Source: Halonotius pteroides
Lineage (GTDB): Archaea; Halobacteriota; Halobacteria; Halobacteriales; Haloferacaceae
Direction: 5' to 3'
Assembly: GCF_003605635.1 (NCBI RefSeq)
Contig: NZ_QMDW01000010.1
Span: 1 to 64,000, forward strand
DNA: 64,000 bases
Shown here: positions 17,755 through 26,132 of the stretch, piece by piece
Position numbering within the stretch: position 1 is the first letter of the stretch
Layout: every line of letters begins with the position of its first letter
Position numbers and translations under genes: made by a program
Notes under the pieces: model-generated
What the model saw: only the letters and a program-made list of their open reading frames with translations
The model's database searches: none
What the model was told of the DNA's origin: nothing

Positions 17755-17804
17755 GGGAACGCCGCGATCTGGTTTTCCCGCGCCGCTTCGCTGGCGCGCT
17801 GTCC

Positions 17805-18107
17805 CTACTCCGCGTGCCGGACGATACCCACGTCGTACTCGGGATTCTTTGACAGCGGACTCCCGACACTTGTTATGGGCGTCGAGATCCGTCCAGCGTT
17901 TTCGGTACTGATAAAGCCGATCGACACATCAAGTTCGCCGGCGACACGGCGAACCGTTCGGGTGATGTCGTCGATAGCGGTCGCGGTTAGGGCGTCGTTT
18001 TCGGCTGGGATTTCACACCGGAACGTCGCCTCGGGAGCGATCTCGGCGACGCGTTGTTCGAAACTCTCACAGAGCTGATCGGTATCGAACGGGACGAGTG
18101 CCGTCAT
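17805..18107 (-). CDS. Conserved-looking 100-residue protein of unknown function
   Basis: Starts MTALVPFDTDQLCES at 18107; a longer frame to 18212 exists but its extra N-terminus is Arg-rich and unlike the rest. Acidic and soluble, without membrane segments or recognisable motifs; the end reads TSVGSPLSKNPEYDVGIVRHAE. It follows crtB on the same strand after 52 bases and could be the last gene of the carotenoid run, but no sequence feature links it to that pathway. Confidence 0.6.
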   Translation of the reverse strand: MTALVPFDTDQLCESFEQRVAEIAPEATFRCEIPAENDALTATAIDDITRTVRRVAGELDVSIGFISTENAGRISTPITSVGSPLSKNPEYDVGIVRHAE

Positions 18108-18159
18108 AGCTCGCGGTTCAGCTTGCCGGCGGTTATACCTCGCGTCGACCCTCGACGGC

Positions 18160-19113
18160 TTACCGTACCGGGAGCCGATCGACGAGCTTCCCGCCGCGGG
18201 TGAGCATTCCACCGCCGCTGTCGCCGGTGACCGCCCAGAAGACGGCTTCGGGATCCTTGTTCCAGATCCACCGCCACCGCGTTTTGGCCAGCAGATAGAG
18301 CTTGCGAGCGGTGCTCAGCTGTGGGGTCGCCGACAGTACGTCGTAGTCACGGGTGCGGATGAGCCGGTGGTGGTCGGCGTACAGGACGGCCGCGAGCAAC
18401 ACCGCCAGCTGGCAGTCCTCCGGGAGGTATTTAATCCCTGCAACACCTCCCTCGTAGAGTTCTTCAGCGCGGCGGAGTTCAGTTTGTATGGCTGCCGCGA
18501 CGTTTTCATCCATCTCGAAGTTCCGGATCTGCTCGTTGGTGACGCCGTGTTGGGCCAGCGTCGACTGCGGCAGGTAGATCCGGTCTCGCTCAACAATATC
18601 CTCCCGGACATCCCGCAGGAAGTTGGTGAGCTGGAAGGCTTCGCCGAGCGCGGTCGCATGCGGGAGTGCTTTTTCAGGGTCGTCGGGGTTCATTACGTCG
18701 GTCATCATCCGACCGACAGCCGAGGCTGAGCCGTCCATATAGGCCTCTAACTCGTCGTAGGTGGCGTACTCGTCGGTGTCGATATCGGAGACCATCGCGT
18801 CGATGAAGACCTCGATGTCCTCGTCGTTGAGGTTGTACTCCTCGCGGAGTTCCGAAAAGGCCGCGAGAACAGGGTCGTCGGTTGCGCGCTCGCCGAGGGC
18901 GGCCGCCCGAATCGCTTCGAGTTCCGCGCGCTGCTCGTCGGGGGCGACCCCGTCGGCGTCGTCGACGACCTCGTCGGCAACGCGGAAGAAGGCATACAGG
19001 ACGTAGGTCGCCTCGCGGACGCGCTCGGGGAGCAGTCGGGTGGCGAGGTGGAATGTCTTGCCAGTCTGCTGTTGGATGGATTTGCTCCGGGCGATTTGGT
19101 CGTCGTCTACCAT
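18160..19113 (-). CDS. crtB: Phytoene synthase
   Basis: Condenses two GGPP to phytoene, the entry to C40 and then C50 carotenoids. The 317-residue form starting MVDDDQIARSKS fits the family; a longer frame to 19206 is possible. Both aspartate motifs are present: DEVVD at 47-51 within YVLYAFFRVADEVVDD, and D168..D172 in TNFLRDVREDIVERDRIYLP. It lies on the same strand as crtD, lyeJ and cruF, about 170 bases after a small zinc finger gene, so it may have its own promoter. The phytoene desaturase feeding lycopene is not in the window unless crtD also serves that step. Confidence 0.95.
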   Translation of the reverse strand: MVDDDQIARSKSIQQQTGKTFHLATRLLPERVREATYVLYAFFRVADEVVDDADGVAPDEQRAELEAIRAAALGERATDDPVLAAFSELREEYNLNDEDIEVFIDAMVSDIDTDEYATYDELEAYMDGSASAVGRMMTDVMNPDDPEKALPHATALGEAFQLTNFLRDVREDIVERDRIYLPQSTLAQHGVTNEQIRNFEMDENVAAAIQTELRRAEELYEGGVAGIKYLPEDCQLAVLLAAVLYADHHRLIRTRDYDVLSATPQLSTARKLYLLAKTRWRWIWNKDPEAVFWAVTGDSGGGMLTRGGKLVDRLPVR

Positions 19114-19283
19114 GTCAATGTAGGGGGTAGTCGGGGGCCAGTCGTCGGTCTCGTCGGCCGGTTCCGGCGGCACGGCATATATCGGCAGTAGGGCCGCAAG
19201 CGACATAACAGTTCGTGAACCGACCCCGTTTTGTGCCGTTTGTCAGCTGCCTGTGGCAGGCGGTCGCAGACGGGCGACGGCAC

Positions 19284-19412
19284 CTAGTAGAATGTATCGG
19301 CACAGTCGTAGACAACGCCGTGGCTCGGACAGATATACTTGCAGTGACGGTGCTGCATCGATTCACCACAGAGCGGACAGGGCCGGCCGGGTGGCGTCTC
19401 GCTGTCGGCCAT
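19284..19412 (-). CDS. 42-residue CPxCG-type zinc finger protein
   Basis: Starts MADSETPPGRPCPLCGESMQ and ends HGVVYDCADTFY. The cysteine and histidine pattern (CPLCG, then HRHCKYICPSHG, then DC) fits a single zinc finger of the very small CPxCG-type proteins common in haloarchaea. Such proteins act in regulation or protein contacts, but this one has no known role. Its start is 24 bases after the cruF stop, so it is probably co-transcribed with crtD-lyeJ-cruF. Confidence 0.75.
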   Translation of the reverse strand: MADSETPPGRPCPLCGESMQHRHCKYICPSHGVVYDCADTFY

Positions 19413-19436
19413 ACCGAACCATGGAGAGCCAGCCAA

Positions 19437-20399
19437 TTAGGGTTCGCGGTCGACGACCCGCGGGAGATACACGCCCGTCGAGGGCCGGAGCAGCCCCACA
19501 TCGAACCGTTTGGCTCGGAGCACTCCGACTCCAAAGACGGTAGCAACGACCACCGGCAGCCAGTTGCCGAACCAGGCGTTGATCGCCCCCCAGAGAATGA
19601 CAAAGCTGACCATGTCGTCAAGCATGAAATCACAGGCGTCGAGGCGATCGAACAGTCCCGACTGATCGAGCGCGACGTCGAGGACGCCGACAGCGACGAC
19701 CGCGCTCACCACCCAGCCGGCGAAGTTCGACAGCGGCACCTCGTAGAAGACGCCGCCGGCGTCGTAGGCCCAGAAGCCAAGCGAGACCGCGGCCGGATCG
19801 AGTACGAGATCCATCGTCACCACCGCCGGGATCACCACGGCCAGCCGCGCCAGCCGCGAGGCTGCCCGGTCGCCGAGCAACAGCAAACAGAGTAGATAGG
19901 CGTTCAACACAAGCGGGATAAAAAAGACGGGCAGTGCGGCGGGAATACCGCCGATCATCGGGCCAAGGTCGATCCCGTATTCGAAGCCACCGTAGGGCCA
20001 GCCGGTTGTGACGCCGACGTACTCGATCAGATAGGTGTAGGCTGTCAGCAGCCCCAGCCCAGCAACGCCGCGACGGCCGAGTGTCGGGAGGACGCCGACG
20101 AGCATCGGCGCGGCCATCACGACCGTTCCGAACACAAGAAACGGCGGATTGAATCTGAGCGGTTCGGGGATCACCGCCCACCCTTCCGCGCTGCCGACGA
20201 GCATGAGCGCGCCGACCAGTGGAAAGAAGACGGCAATCGTAAACCGGTTGCCGCCGATAAAGGCGTCAAGCCACGGTTCGACCTCGCGGCGACTTCGCGG
20301 CAGTCCGGCGACCGCATCGGCAACCCCGTCGGCCTCGGTGACCTGTGGCCGTTCACGGGGAGGCGATCCCGCTGCCGACGACTCAGCAACGTTGCTCAC
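19437..20399 (-). CDS. cruF: Bisanhydrobacterioruberin hydratase (CruF family)
   Basis: Adds water at the C50 end groups, the last step to bacterioruberin. 320 residues with about seven to eight membrane spans; characteristic stretches are YTYLIEYVGVTTGWPYGGFEY, IGGIPAALPVFFIPLVLNAY and TMDLVLDPAAVSLGFWAY, the pattern of the CruF/DUF422 family. The GTG start at 20399 is chosen because GTGA overlaps the lyeJ stop, just as lyeJ overlaps crtD; this removes a proline- and arginine-rich extension in the longer frame. The order crtD-lyeJ-cruF is the known haloarchaeal bacterioruberin arrangement. Confidence 0.92.
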   Translation of the reverse strand: MSNVAESSAAGSPPRERPQVTEADGVADAVAGLPRSRREVEPWLDAFIGGNRFTIAVFFPLVGALMLVGSAEGWAVIPEPLRFNPPFLVFGTVVMAAPMLVGVLPTLGRRGVAGLGLLTAYTYLIEYVGVTTGWPYGGFEYGIDLGPMIGGIPAALPVFFIPLVLNAYLLCLLLLGDRAASRLARLAVVIPAVVTMDLVLDPAAVSLGFWAYDAGGVFYEVPLSNFAGWVVSAVVAVGVLDVALDQSGLFDRLDACDFMLDDMVSFVILWGAINAWFGNWLPVVVATVFGVGVLRAKRFDVGLLRPSTGVYLPRVVDREP

Positions 20400-21286
20400 G
20401 GCAGCACCTCCGTCGGTGGCACGATCACCCAGAGCAACCCGAGGGTAAACAGCGTCCCGACGACGGTGTTGAGCGCGGGAAACCACCAGTAGGCCCGATC
20501 GACAGCGACCGAACTGGTCGCAACCCACGCAACAAAAACCGGATAGACAGCCATGAGCACTCCGAGCCGTGGGTCAACGAACCCGAAGGCGACAGCAGCG
20601 GCCAGCCAGCAGGCCGCAACATAGCCGTAGGTGCGTCGCTTCCCGAGCCACGTCGCTGTCGTCCGAATCCCGGCTCGGCGGTCGGGGTCGATATCCGGAA
20701 TCGCCGAAAAGGTGTGCATCCCCATCGTCCACAGCCATGCGCCGACGACAGCCATCGCGGGCGGTTGGGTTCCGGCGACGGCGGCGTAGGCGGCGATCCC
20801 GGGAAGAATGTAGAGCCCATTAGAGAGGGAATCGAGTGGTGGCGTCGTTTTGAACCGCGCCGGTGGCGCGCTGTACCCGACGGCGAGCAACAGAAAGCCG
20901 GCGATCCACGGCCATGCAACCGATCCGGCGATGGCGAACAGCGGCACCGCGAGCAGGCCGCTGGCGACAACGCTGGCGGTGACGACCGGGCCGCCCTGCC
21001 AGCGTGCCTCCCGCTCGGTTTTCTTTGGATTTTCGGTGTCGATGTCGGCATCGAAGATATCGTTGACACCGTACAGCAGGATGTTTGCCGGCAGCAGGAA
21101 GTAGCCAAACAGCGCGAAGCCGACCGGCAAAAACAGGTCGGGCACCGTTGTGGCGGCCGCGGCGACGCCGACGACAACAGGGCCAGCAAGATACAACCAA
21201 AACCGCGGCCGCGAGAGGATCAGCAGGTAGCGGAAGCCGTCGGTTATCGCACTGTTCGACTGGTCGGTACCCACGGCGGGTCTCAC
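20396..21286 (-). CDS. lyeJ: Lycopene elongase (UbiA-type prenyltransferase)
   Basis: Adds C5 dimethylallyl units and hydrates both ends of lycopene on the way to bacterioruberin. A 296-residue UbiA-family membrane protein. The first Asp motif is in LLYGVNDIFDADIDTENPKK and the second in HTFSAIPDIDPDRRAGIRTT; the remainder is hydrophobic, about 7-9 spans. GTG at 21286 overlaps the crtD stop (GTGA); an ATG at 21328 would overlap crtD by 46 bases and is less likely. Co-translated with cruF downstream. Confidence 0.92.
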   Translation of the reverse strand: MRPAVGTDQSNSAITDGFRYLLILSRPRFWLYLAGPVVVGVAAAATTVPDLFLPVGFALFGYFLLPANILLYGVNDIFDADIDTENPKKTEREARWQGGPVVTASVVASGLLAVPLFAIAGSVAWPWIAGFLLLAVGYSAPPARFKTTPPLDSLSNGLYILPGIAAYAAVAGTQPPAMAVVGAWLWTMGMHTFSAIPDIDPDRRAGIRTTATWLGKRRTYGYVAACWLAAAVAFGFVDPRLGVLMAVYPVFVAWVATSSVAVDRAYWWFPALNTVVGTLFTLGLLWVIVPPTEVLP

Positions 21287-22824
21287 TCCTCGATCGCTTC
21301 GGCGGTGTGTTGGCCGCTGATCAGACACATCGGAACACCGATGCCCGGTGTTGTATACGATCCGGTGAAATACAGCCCATCGACCTCCGTCGATCTGCGG
21401 TTTGGCCGCAGCAGGGCGGTCTGTTTGAGCGTGTGGGCCATTCCGAGTGCGGTGCCGTGCGCCGAGTTGTACCGATCAGCAAAATCGTTGACGCAGAACG
21501 ATTTCTCGAAGACGATGCGATCCCGTAACTCGACGCCTGTGTTGGCAGCAATGTCGTCGAGTACGAGCTCGCGGAACTCCTCGCGTAACGCTGGGGTGTC
21601 GTCGAGATCAGCCGCAATCGGGACGAGCGCGAAGAGGTTGCTGTGGCCCTCGGGAGCAACGCTGTCGTCGGTTTTTGATGGCACACAGAGGTAGTAGGCA
21701 GGGTCGTCGGGCCACTGTGGGTCATCAAATAGCTTCGCGAAGTGGTCGTCCCAGTCGGTCGGCAACACGAGTGTGTGGTGCTCCAGCGGCTCAACGTCGC
21801 CTTCGACGCCGAGATAGAGCAGATACGCCGACGGGGCGTAGGTGCGGCTCTCCCAGTAGTCCTCGTCGTACTGCCGTTTCTCCGGTGGCAGCAGCTCCTG
21901 CTCGGTGTGGGCGTAGTCGGCGTTGGAGACAACGTAGTCGGCGAGGAACTCCTCGCTGCGTTCGGTTCTGACCGCAAAGCCGCCTTTCCGGCCGGCGATC
22001 TCGTCGACCGGCTGGTCGGTGACGTACTCGACGCCGAGTTCTTCACCGAGGTCGATCATCGCGTCGACGAGCGCGCGAAGCCCGCCTTCCGGGTAGTAGA
22101 CACCCATGTTGAAATCGACGTGGCTCATCAGGTTGTAGAGTGCGGGCGTGTTCTGCGGCGATCCCCCGAGGAACACGAGGGTGTACTGCATGATCTGCTG
22201 GAGCTTGGGGTGTTCGAAGTAGTCCGCAACGTGGCCTTGCATCTTTCCAAGCAGCGAGAGCCCCCAGGAGTACCGGAACACGTCGGTATCGATGTAGTCT
22301 CGCAGGCGGGGTCGATCCTCGTAGACGAAGTGTTCCATCCCGACATCGTAGGTGTACTCGGATTTGTCGAGATACCGGTCTAACGCATCGCCCGCGCCGG
22401 GCTCGTACCCCTCAAATATCTCCTTGTTCGTTTCAAGATCGGGCACCATATCCACCTGATCGCCATCCTTGAAGAAGATCCGATAGTGGGGATCAAGCCG
22501 GCTGAGTTCGTAGTAGTCACTCGGTTGTTTCCCGAAGTGGCCAAAAAACCGCTCGAAGACATCGGGCATGAGATACCACGACGGCCCCATATCGAAGGTG
22601 AAGCCCTCTGCTTGGAGTTGGCTAGCTCGGCCGCCGAGCTGTTCGTTTTTCTCGACGACGGTCACGTTTGCCCCGGCGTCGGCAAGATAACAAGCCGTTG
22701 ATAAGCCTCCAAAGCCGCTGCCGACGATCACGATATCGTCGCCGTCGACCGGGATGTCGCCGTCGTAGCGGCCCTCGTCGCCGCCGTGAGTCGCTGGTGT
22801 GTCGTCGTCGCTGGCGGTCGCCAT
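21283..22824 (-). CDS. crtD: Carotenoid 3,4-desaturase (phytoene desaturase family)
   Basis: FAD-dependent desaturase that introduces the 3,4 double bonds during bacterioruberin synthesis. 513 residues. The dinucleotide fold is IVIVGSGFGGLSTACYLA (GSGFGG at 35-40) with VVEKNEQLGGRASQL; GPSWYLMPDVFERFFGHFGK and the C-terminal LYFTGSYTTPGIGVPMCLIS are family signatures. It is called crtD rather than crtI because of the lyeJ-cruF context; lycopene-forming activity cannot be excluded from sequence. First gene of the cluster, with a TTTATTT box about 29 bases upstream. It is divergent from the MgtE-like genes. Confidence 0.9.
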   Translation of the reverse strand: MATASDDDTPATHGGDEGRYDGDIPVDGDDIVIVGSGFGGLSTACYLADAGANVTVVEKNEQLGGRASQLQAEGFTFDMGPSWYLMPDVFERFFGHFGKQPSDYYELSRLDPHYRIFFKDGDQVDMVPDLETNKEIFEGYEPGAGDALDRYLDKSEYTYDVGMEHFVYEDRPRLRDYIDTDVFRYSWGLSLLGKMQGHVADYFEHPKLQQIMQYTLVFLGGSPQNTPALYNLMSHVDFNMGVYYPEGGLRALVDAMIDLGEELGVEYVTDQPVDEIAGRKGGFAVRTERSEEFLADYVVSNADYAHTEQELLPPEKRQYDEDYWESRTYAPSAYLLYLGVEGDVEPLEHHTLVLPTDWDDHFAKLFDDPQWPDDPAYYLCVPSKTDDSVAPEGHSNLFALVPIAADLDDTPALREEFRELVLDDIAANTGVELRDRIVFEKSFCVNDFADRYNSAHGTALGMAHTLKQTALLRPNRRSTEVDGLYFTGSYTTPGIGVPMCLISGQHTAEAIEE

Positions 22825-22849
22825 ACTATCTCTATGAACGGTCGTCAGT

Positions 22850-22858
22850 CAAATAAAG
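22850..22858 (-). promoter_or_regulatory. TATA-like box of the crtD-lyeJ-cruF operon
   Basis: CTTTATTT on the minus strand, centred about 30 bases before the crtD ATG. It is only about 30 bases from the divergent promoter of the MgtE-like pair. Confidence 0.5.
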
Positions 22859-22880
22859 GGACGGACTCAGCGGGCGCAGT

Positions 22881-22890
22881 AGTTTTAGTT
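22881..22890 (+). promoter_or_regulatory. TATA-like box of the MgtE-like pair
   Basis: AGTTTTAGTT centred 27 bases before ATG 22913, consistent with a leaderless transcript. Confidence 0.45.
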
Positions 22891-22912
22891 GTGGCCTCGC
22901 CAAGGAGTATCC

Positions 22913-23485
22913 ATGCAGCCACGCGGCGTCTTCTGGTCGATCTATCGGGAGGCGCTGCCGGTGTTGGCGATCACGCTACTCGGCGGGTTGTGTTCCGGCC
23001 TTGTGTTGTCGGGGCTACTCGACAGTGTCGCTGACTTCCCCGGCCTGCTGGTGATGGTGCCGGTGTTTCTGGCGACCCGGGGTAACGTCTATGGCTCGCT
23101 TGGCGGCCGGATCGCCACCGGGCTCCACCAGGGCCTCATTCAGCCCCGGTTCGAGTGGAACGATCGTCTGGTTAACGCGATCATCGCCTCGGGTATCAAC
23201 GCTGTCGGCATCTCGATCGTCATCGGCTCGCTCTCGTGGGGTGTGTTGAGGCTGCTTGGCCGGGAGCCCGCACCACTGCGAGTCCTCGTTGGGATCGTCC
23301 TCATCGCTAGCCTGTTGACTGCGGCTGTGATGATCGTCGGGCTGCTCACGCTGTTGTTTGCCGGCTATAAGACCGGCCGCGACCCGGACAACCTCGTCGG
23401 CCCGATCGTGACAACGCTGGGCGATGTCTTCGGGATGGCGTTTCTGTTTCTCGCGGTGGTGATTGTCGAGGTGCTTGTCTCGTGA
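22913..23485 (+). CDS. MgtE/SLC41-type divalent cation transporter, first half
   Basis: 190 residues with about five membrane spans and no cytoplasmic N or CBS domains. The ion motif of the MgtE membrane domain is visible at the end: DPDNLVGPIVTTLGDVFGMA, with Asp, Pro, Thr and Asp in the right order; an earlier MVPVFLATRGNVYGSLGGRI matches the other conserved helix. Mg2+ or a related divalent cation is the likely substrate. The next gene is a homologous half, so the two products probably pair in the membrane, replacing the usual homodimer of single-domain proteins. Confidence 0.85.
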   Translation: MQPRGVFWSIYREALPVLAITLLGGLCSGLVLSGLLDSVADFPGLLVMVPVFLATRGNVYGSLGGRIATGLHQGLIQPRFEWNDRLVNAIIASGINAVGISIVIGSLSWGVLRLLGREPAPLRVLVGIVLIASLLTAAVMIVGLLTLLFAGYKTGRDPDNLVGPIVTTLGDVFGMAFLFLAVVIVEVLVS

Positions 23486-23499
23486 ACTGTCTCTCCCAG

Positions 23500-23506
23500 G
23501 GAGGTG
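23500..23506 (+). promoter_or_regulatory. Shine-Dalgarno site for the second MgtE half
   Basis: GGAGGTG is complementary to the archaeal 16S rRNA 3' end and lies seven bases before GTG 23514; it decides that start. Confidence 0.65.
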
Positions 23507-23513
23507 GTCGCCG

Positions 23514-24095
23514 GTGGCGCTGTTGACCGACGCCGAGCTCGGCAGCTGGGGAACCGGCCACATCGTTCGGACGATGTTTCCGCTGTTGGTCGTGCTTTGC
23601 GGGATTGTCCTCTGGGCCGGGATCACCTTGGAGGACGCCGGCGACCTGCTGGATCGCTACGGGCTGTTGGCGGTGATGGTGCCGGCGATGATCGGGATGG
23701 GCGGCAATCTTGGCTCGATCCTCAGCGCGCGGCTCTCGACGCGGCTCCACCTCGGCACGACGACGTTCGATCCGACCGACCGGCTGTTGTGGGCGAATGT
23801 GGCGGCGATCTTCGCGCTTGCAGCAACGATCTTTACCGCCCTTGCGGTTGTCGTCTGGCTGATTGGCAGGTGTGTCGGCACCACCCTGACGCTCGGCCAA
23901 CTGCTTTGGATCTCGCTTGCCAGCGGGCTGTCGGTCGCTGCTATCGCCGTCGTCGCCAGCGTTGTCGCGACCTACGGCTCCTACCGGCTTGGGATCGATC
24001 CCGACGACACCACAATCCCGATCGTCACCAACATCGTCGATGTCTTCGGGATGCTTGTCTTCCTTGCCGTCTCGCGGTGGGTGTTGGTGGGTTGA
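23514..24095 (+). CDS. MgtE/SLC41-type divalent cation transporter, second half
   Basis: 193 residues, about five membrane spans, homologous to the preceding gene: AVMVPAMIGMGGNLGSILSARLS matches its VMVPVFLATRGNVYG helix and DPDDTTIPIVTNIVDVFGML carries the ion motif. GTG at 23514 is chosen because a strong Shine-Dalgarno GGAGGTG at 23500-23506 sits seven bases upstream, as expected for a downstream operon gene. The stop directly abuts the stop of the convergent Lrp-type gene. Confidence 0.85.
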   Translation: MALLTDAELGSWGTGHIVRTMFPLLVVLCGIVLWAGITLEDAGDLLDRYGLLAVMVPAMIGMGGNLGSILSARLSTRLHLGTTTFDPTDRLLWANVAAIFALAATIFTALAVVVWLIGRCVGTTLTLGQLLWISLASGLSVAAIAVVASVVATYGSYRLGIDPDDTTIPIVTNIVDVFGMLVFLAVSRWVLVG

Positions 24096-24557
24096 TCACG
24101 CCGCGTCGACATCGAGTTCGAACTGTTCGTGCTCTGTGACAGCGTTGAGCACGACGCTCGTGTTTGATTCGTTGATGTCGACATCGGCCAGCAAGGCCTT
24201 GATCTGCTCGTTCATCCCATCGGTATCCTCGAATCTGCCAACGGCGATGATGTCGTAATCGCCGGTTGTCTCGTAGACGCTGATCATCTGTTTTTGTGCT
24301 CGGAGCCGATCAGTTAGCGCCTGCATCGCACTGCCCTCGACCTTCAGATGGATGATCGCGGTCACGTCGTACCCGAGTCTGTTGTAGTCGACGATCGGGG
24401 TGTAGCCGTCGATCACCCCCTCTGTTTCGAGCGCTTCAAGATGGTTAGAGACCGTCGTCACCGACACATCGAGCGTCTCTCCAAGGCTTCGCAGACTTGC
24501 TCGCCCATCGCCAAGCAGTTCATTCAGCAACTCCGCATCAAGATTTTCGTACGTCAT
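24096..24557 (-). CDS. Lrp/AsnC-family transcriptional regulator
   Basis: 153 residues. The N-terminal helix-turn-helix ([20 protein letters not shown], then [18 protein letters not shown]) is followed by a RAM ligand-binding domain ([13 protein letters not shown] ... [20 protein letters not shown]). Lrp-type proteins sense amino acids or related effectors and act as dimers or octamers. The ATG at 24557 has a TTTAAGTT box about 28 bases upstream, so it is probably leaderless. Its target is not evident. It converges with the MgtE pair and diverges from a membrane protein gene. Confidence 0.92.
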   Translation of the reverse strand: MTYENLDAELLNELLGDGRASLRSLGETLDVSVTTVSNHLEALETEGVIDGYTPIVDYNRLGYDVTAIIHLKVEGSAMQALTDRLRAQKQMISVYETTGDYDIIAVGRFEDTDGMNEQIKALLADVDINESNTSVVLNAVTEHEQFELDVDAA

Positions 24558-24580
24558 GTCTTTGGCTTGTATTGTTGTGG

Positions 24581-24590
24581 AACTTAAACT
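24581..24590 (-). promoter_or_regulatory. TATA-like box of the Lrp-type gene
   Basis: AGTTTAAGTT on the minus strand, centred 28 bases before ATG 24557. Confidence 0.55.
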
Positions 24591-24810
24591 ACTAGCTTCA
24601 GCGGGGACTGTCGACGCACACCGAGCCACCTGTCGTCAGTCGTTGGAAACCAAGCTAATCTGCGGTGCCCTCTCTCGACAATACGAAAACCATATGTTTG
24701 CTATTTTCTTTAAATCAATACACTCGTTTGGTCTCCGAACGCTTCGCTCCGTGCGCTGTTTCGCTGTCCGAGGCATACGTTCATACGCTCGGCGGTGGTT
24801 ACATCGGTCG

Positions 24811-25509
24811 ATGGGTGGGCGCAGTTTCGGTATGTTGGGCCGCCGCGGATACTCGTTGCTGTTTCGGTTGGCGACAGCACCGGGGATCGTTCTCCATGAA
24901 CTCGCCCACCGCCTCACCTGCCTGCTTGCAGGCGTACCGGTGCAGTCAGCCGTGTACTTTCAACTAACGGGGCCGCCCGGCTATGTCCAGCATGCGACGC
25001 CGAGCCGATGGTCGACAACTGCGGCGATCGCCCTCGCACCGCTGGCGGGCAACATCGCCGTTGCGGCCGTGCTGCTCGAATACTCGCTTGCGATATACAC
25101 CGGGAGCGGGGTCGACGCGGTCGTCACCGGGGGGTTGTTGTGGTGGGTAGCTATCGCCGCGCTCACCCATAGCCTCCCGAGTTCGACCGATCTCGGGACG
25201 GTGTGGGCCGCCACCACCGCGCGGTGGTATCGGGTTCCGCTGGCGGTCGTCGTCGGCCCACTGTACGCGCTTCGCCGGCTGGCTGGGCGTGTCGGCAGCT
25301 ACCGACTCACTGTCCCGCTGTCGCTTGCTGTGCTCGGCGGGATGATGGCCCTTCACGACCTATCGCCGGCCGCGTTTCTCGGCTGTGTCTTCGGTGGTCA
25401 GTGGGGCTGTTGGGACGGCTCGCCACGGTTGGGTGCGGTGCTCTCGAAGATGCTTCTCGACTGTCTTGATCAGCTTCGGGCGATGGGTGTGCTGGTATCC
25501 GTTCGATAA
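24811..25509 (+). CDS. Membrane protein with an HExxH motif (HELAH)
   Basis: 232 residues if started at MGGRSFGMLGRR; ATG 24832 is an equally good choice, while the longer frame to 24556 overlaps the divergent Lrp start and is unlikely. The N-terminal part has LATAPGIVLHELAHRLTCLL, a zinc-metallopeptidase-like HExxH in a hydrophobic helix, as in membrane-embedded metalloprotease families. Several membrane spans follow. A second zinc ligand is not obvious, so activity is unproven. The C-terminus is Cys/Trp-rich (GCVFGGQWGCWDG). Function unknown. Confidence 0.6.
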   Translation: MGGRSFGMLGRRGYSLLFRLATAPGIVLHELAHRLTCLLAGVPVQSAVYFQLTGPPGYVQHATPSRWSTTAAIALAPLAGNIAVAAVLLEYSLAIYTGSGVDAVVTGGLLWWVAIAALTHSLPSSTDLGTVWAATTARWYRVPLAVVVGPLYALRRLAGRVGSYRLTVPLSLAVLGGMMALHDLSPAAFLGCVFGGQWGCWDGSPRLGAVLSKMLLDCLDQLRAMGVLVSVR

Positions 25510-25540
25510 CTCTCGTTGGCCTGTGTGGCCCACGCCTGAT

Positions 25541-25993
25541 TCAACCACCGAGCAGCCCCTCAAGTACCGGGCCGGCGGTTCGACGCAGGCTGTCGCCGAC
25601 CGGCAGGCTGTCGATGAGCCCACCGAGCAGCGAGCCGCCACCGCTTCCGCCGAGTTGCGACAGGAGAAACAGCATCCCGACCGGCACCGCGATCGTGGCG
25701 ATCAGTGCCACAAGCAGCGTTATCGCGCCGCCGCCGAGATTCAGCCGCTCGAAAACCATATACAGCGTGGCACTGACGACGAGTACCACCGTCGCTGCGA
25801 CCACTGTGGCCCCGACCAACAACACGACAGATCCGGTGTCGCTGCCGCCAATATCGCTAAAGACCAACAGCCCAAATGCGGCGAGTACAACGAGCCACAA
25901 CCCGACACCGACGATGGTGAGCCACCGGCTCGATCCGTATCCCGTCCCCTGTTCAGGGGGCAGGGTATCGCCCGGTGAGCCTGACTGTACCAT
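25541..25993 (-). CDS. Membrane protein of unknown function
   Basis: 150 residues starting MVQSGSPGDTLPPEQ. Three hydrophobic segments (IVGVGLWLVVLAAFGLLVF, VVLLVGATVVAATVVLVVSA, ITLLVALIATIAVPVGMLFL) are followed by a Gly/Ser-rich stretch and a short amphipathic tail with repeated LLGG/GLLGG. No motif points to a function. It is convergent with the HELAH protein and divergent from hemE. Confidence 0.6.
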   Translation of the reverse strand: MVQSGSPGDTLPPEQGTGYGSSRWLTIVGVGLWLVVLAAFGLLVFSDIGGSDTGSVVLLVGATVVAATVVLVVSATLYMVFERLNLGGGAITLLVALIATIAVPVGMLFLLSQLGGSGGGSLLGGLIDSLPVGDSLRRTAGPVLEGLLGG

Positions 25994-26132
25994 AGCTGAT
26001 CGAACGGTCGACACCAGCAAAAGCATTGGTGCCACCACCGCGGTATCGCCGCTGTCGGTCGCCTGGTGTCGCCCCCGGATTCAGTCGCCCCCTTTCACAA
26101 GTATTAGGCGGCCACTCGGCGTACGCCCAGCT

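Noticed and set aside
25614-26132. N-terminal extension of hemE by 173 codons
   Set aside because: HemE proteins start at MNDLF; the extension overlaps a membrane protein gene on the other strand and has Ser/Thr/Pro-rich shadow composition.
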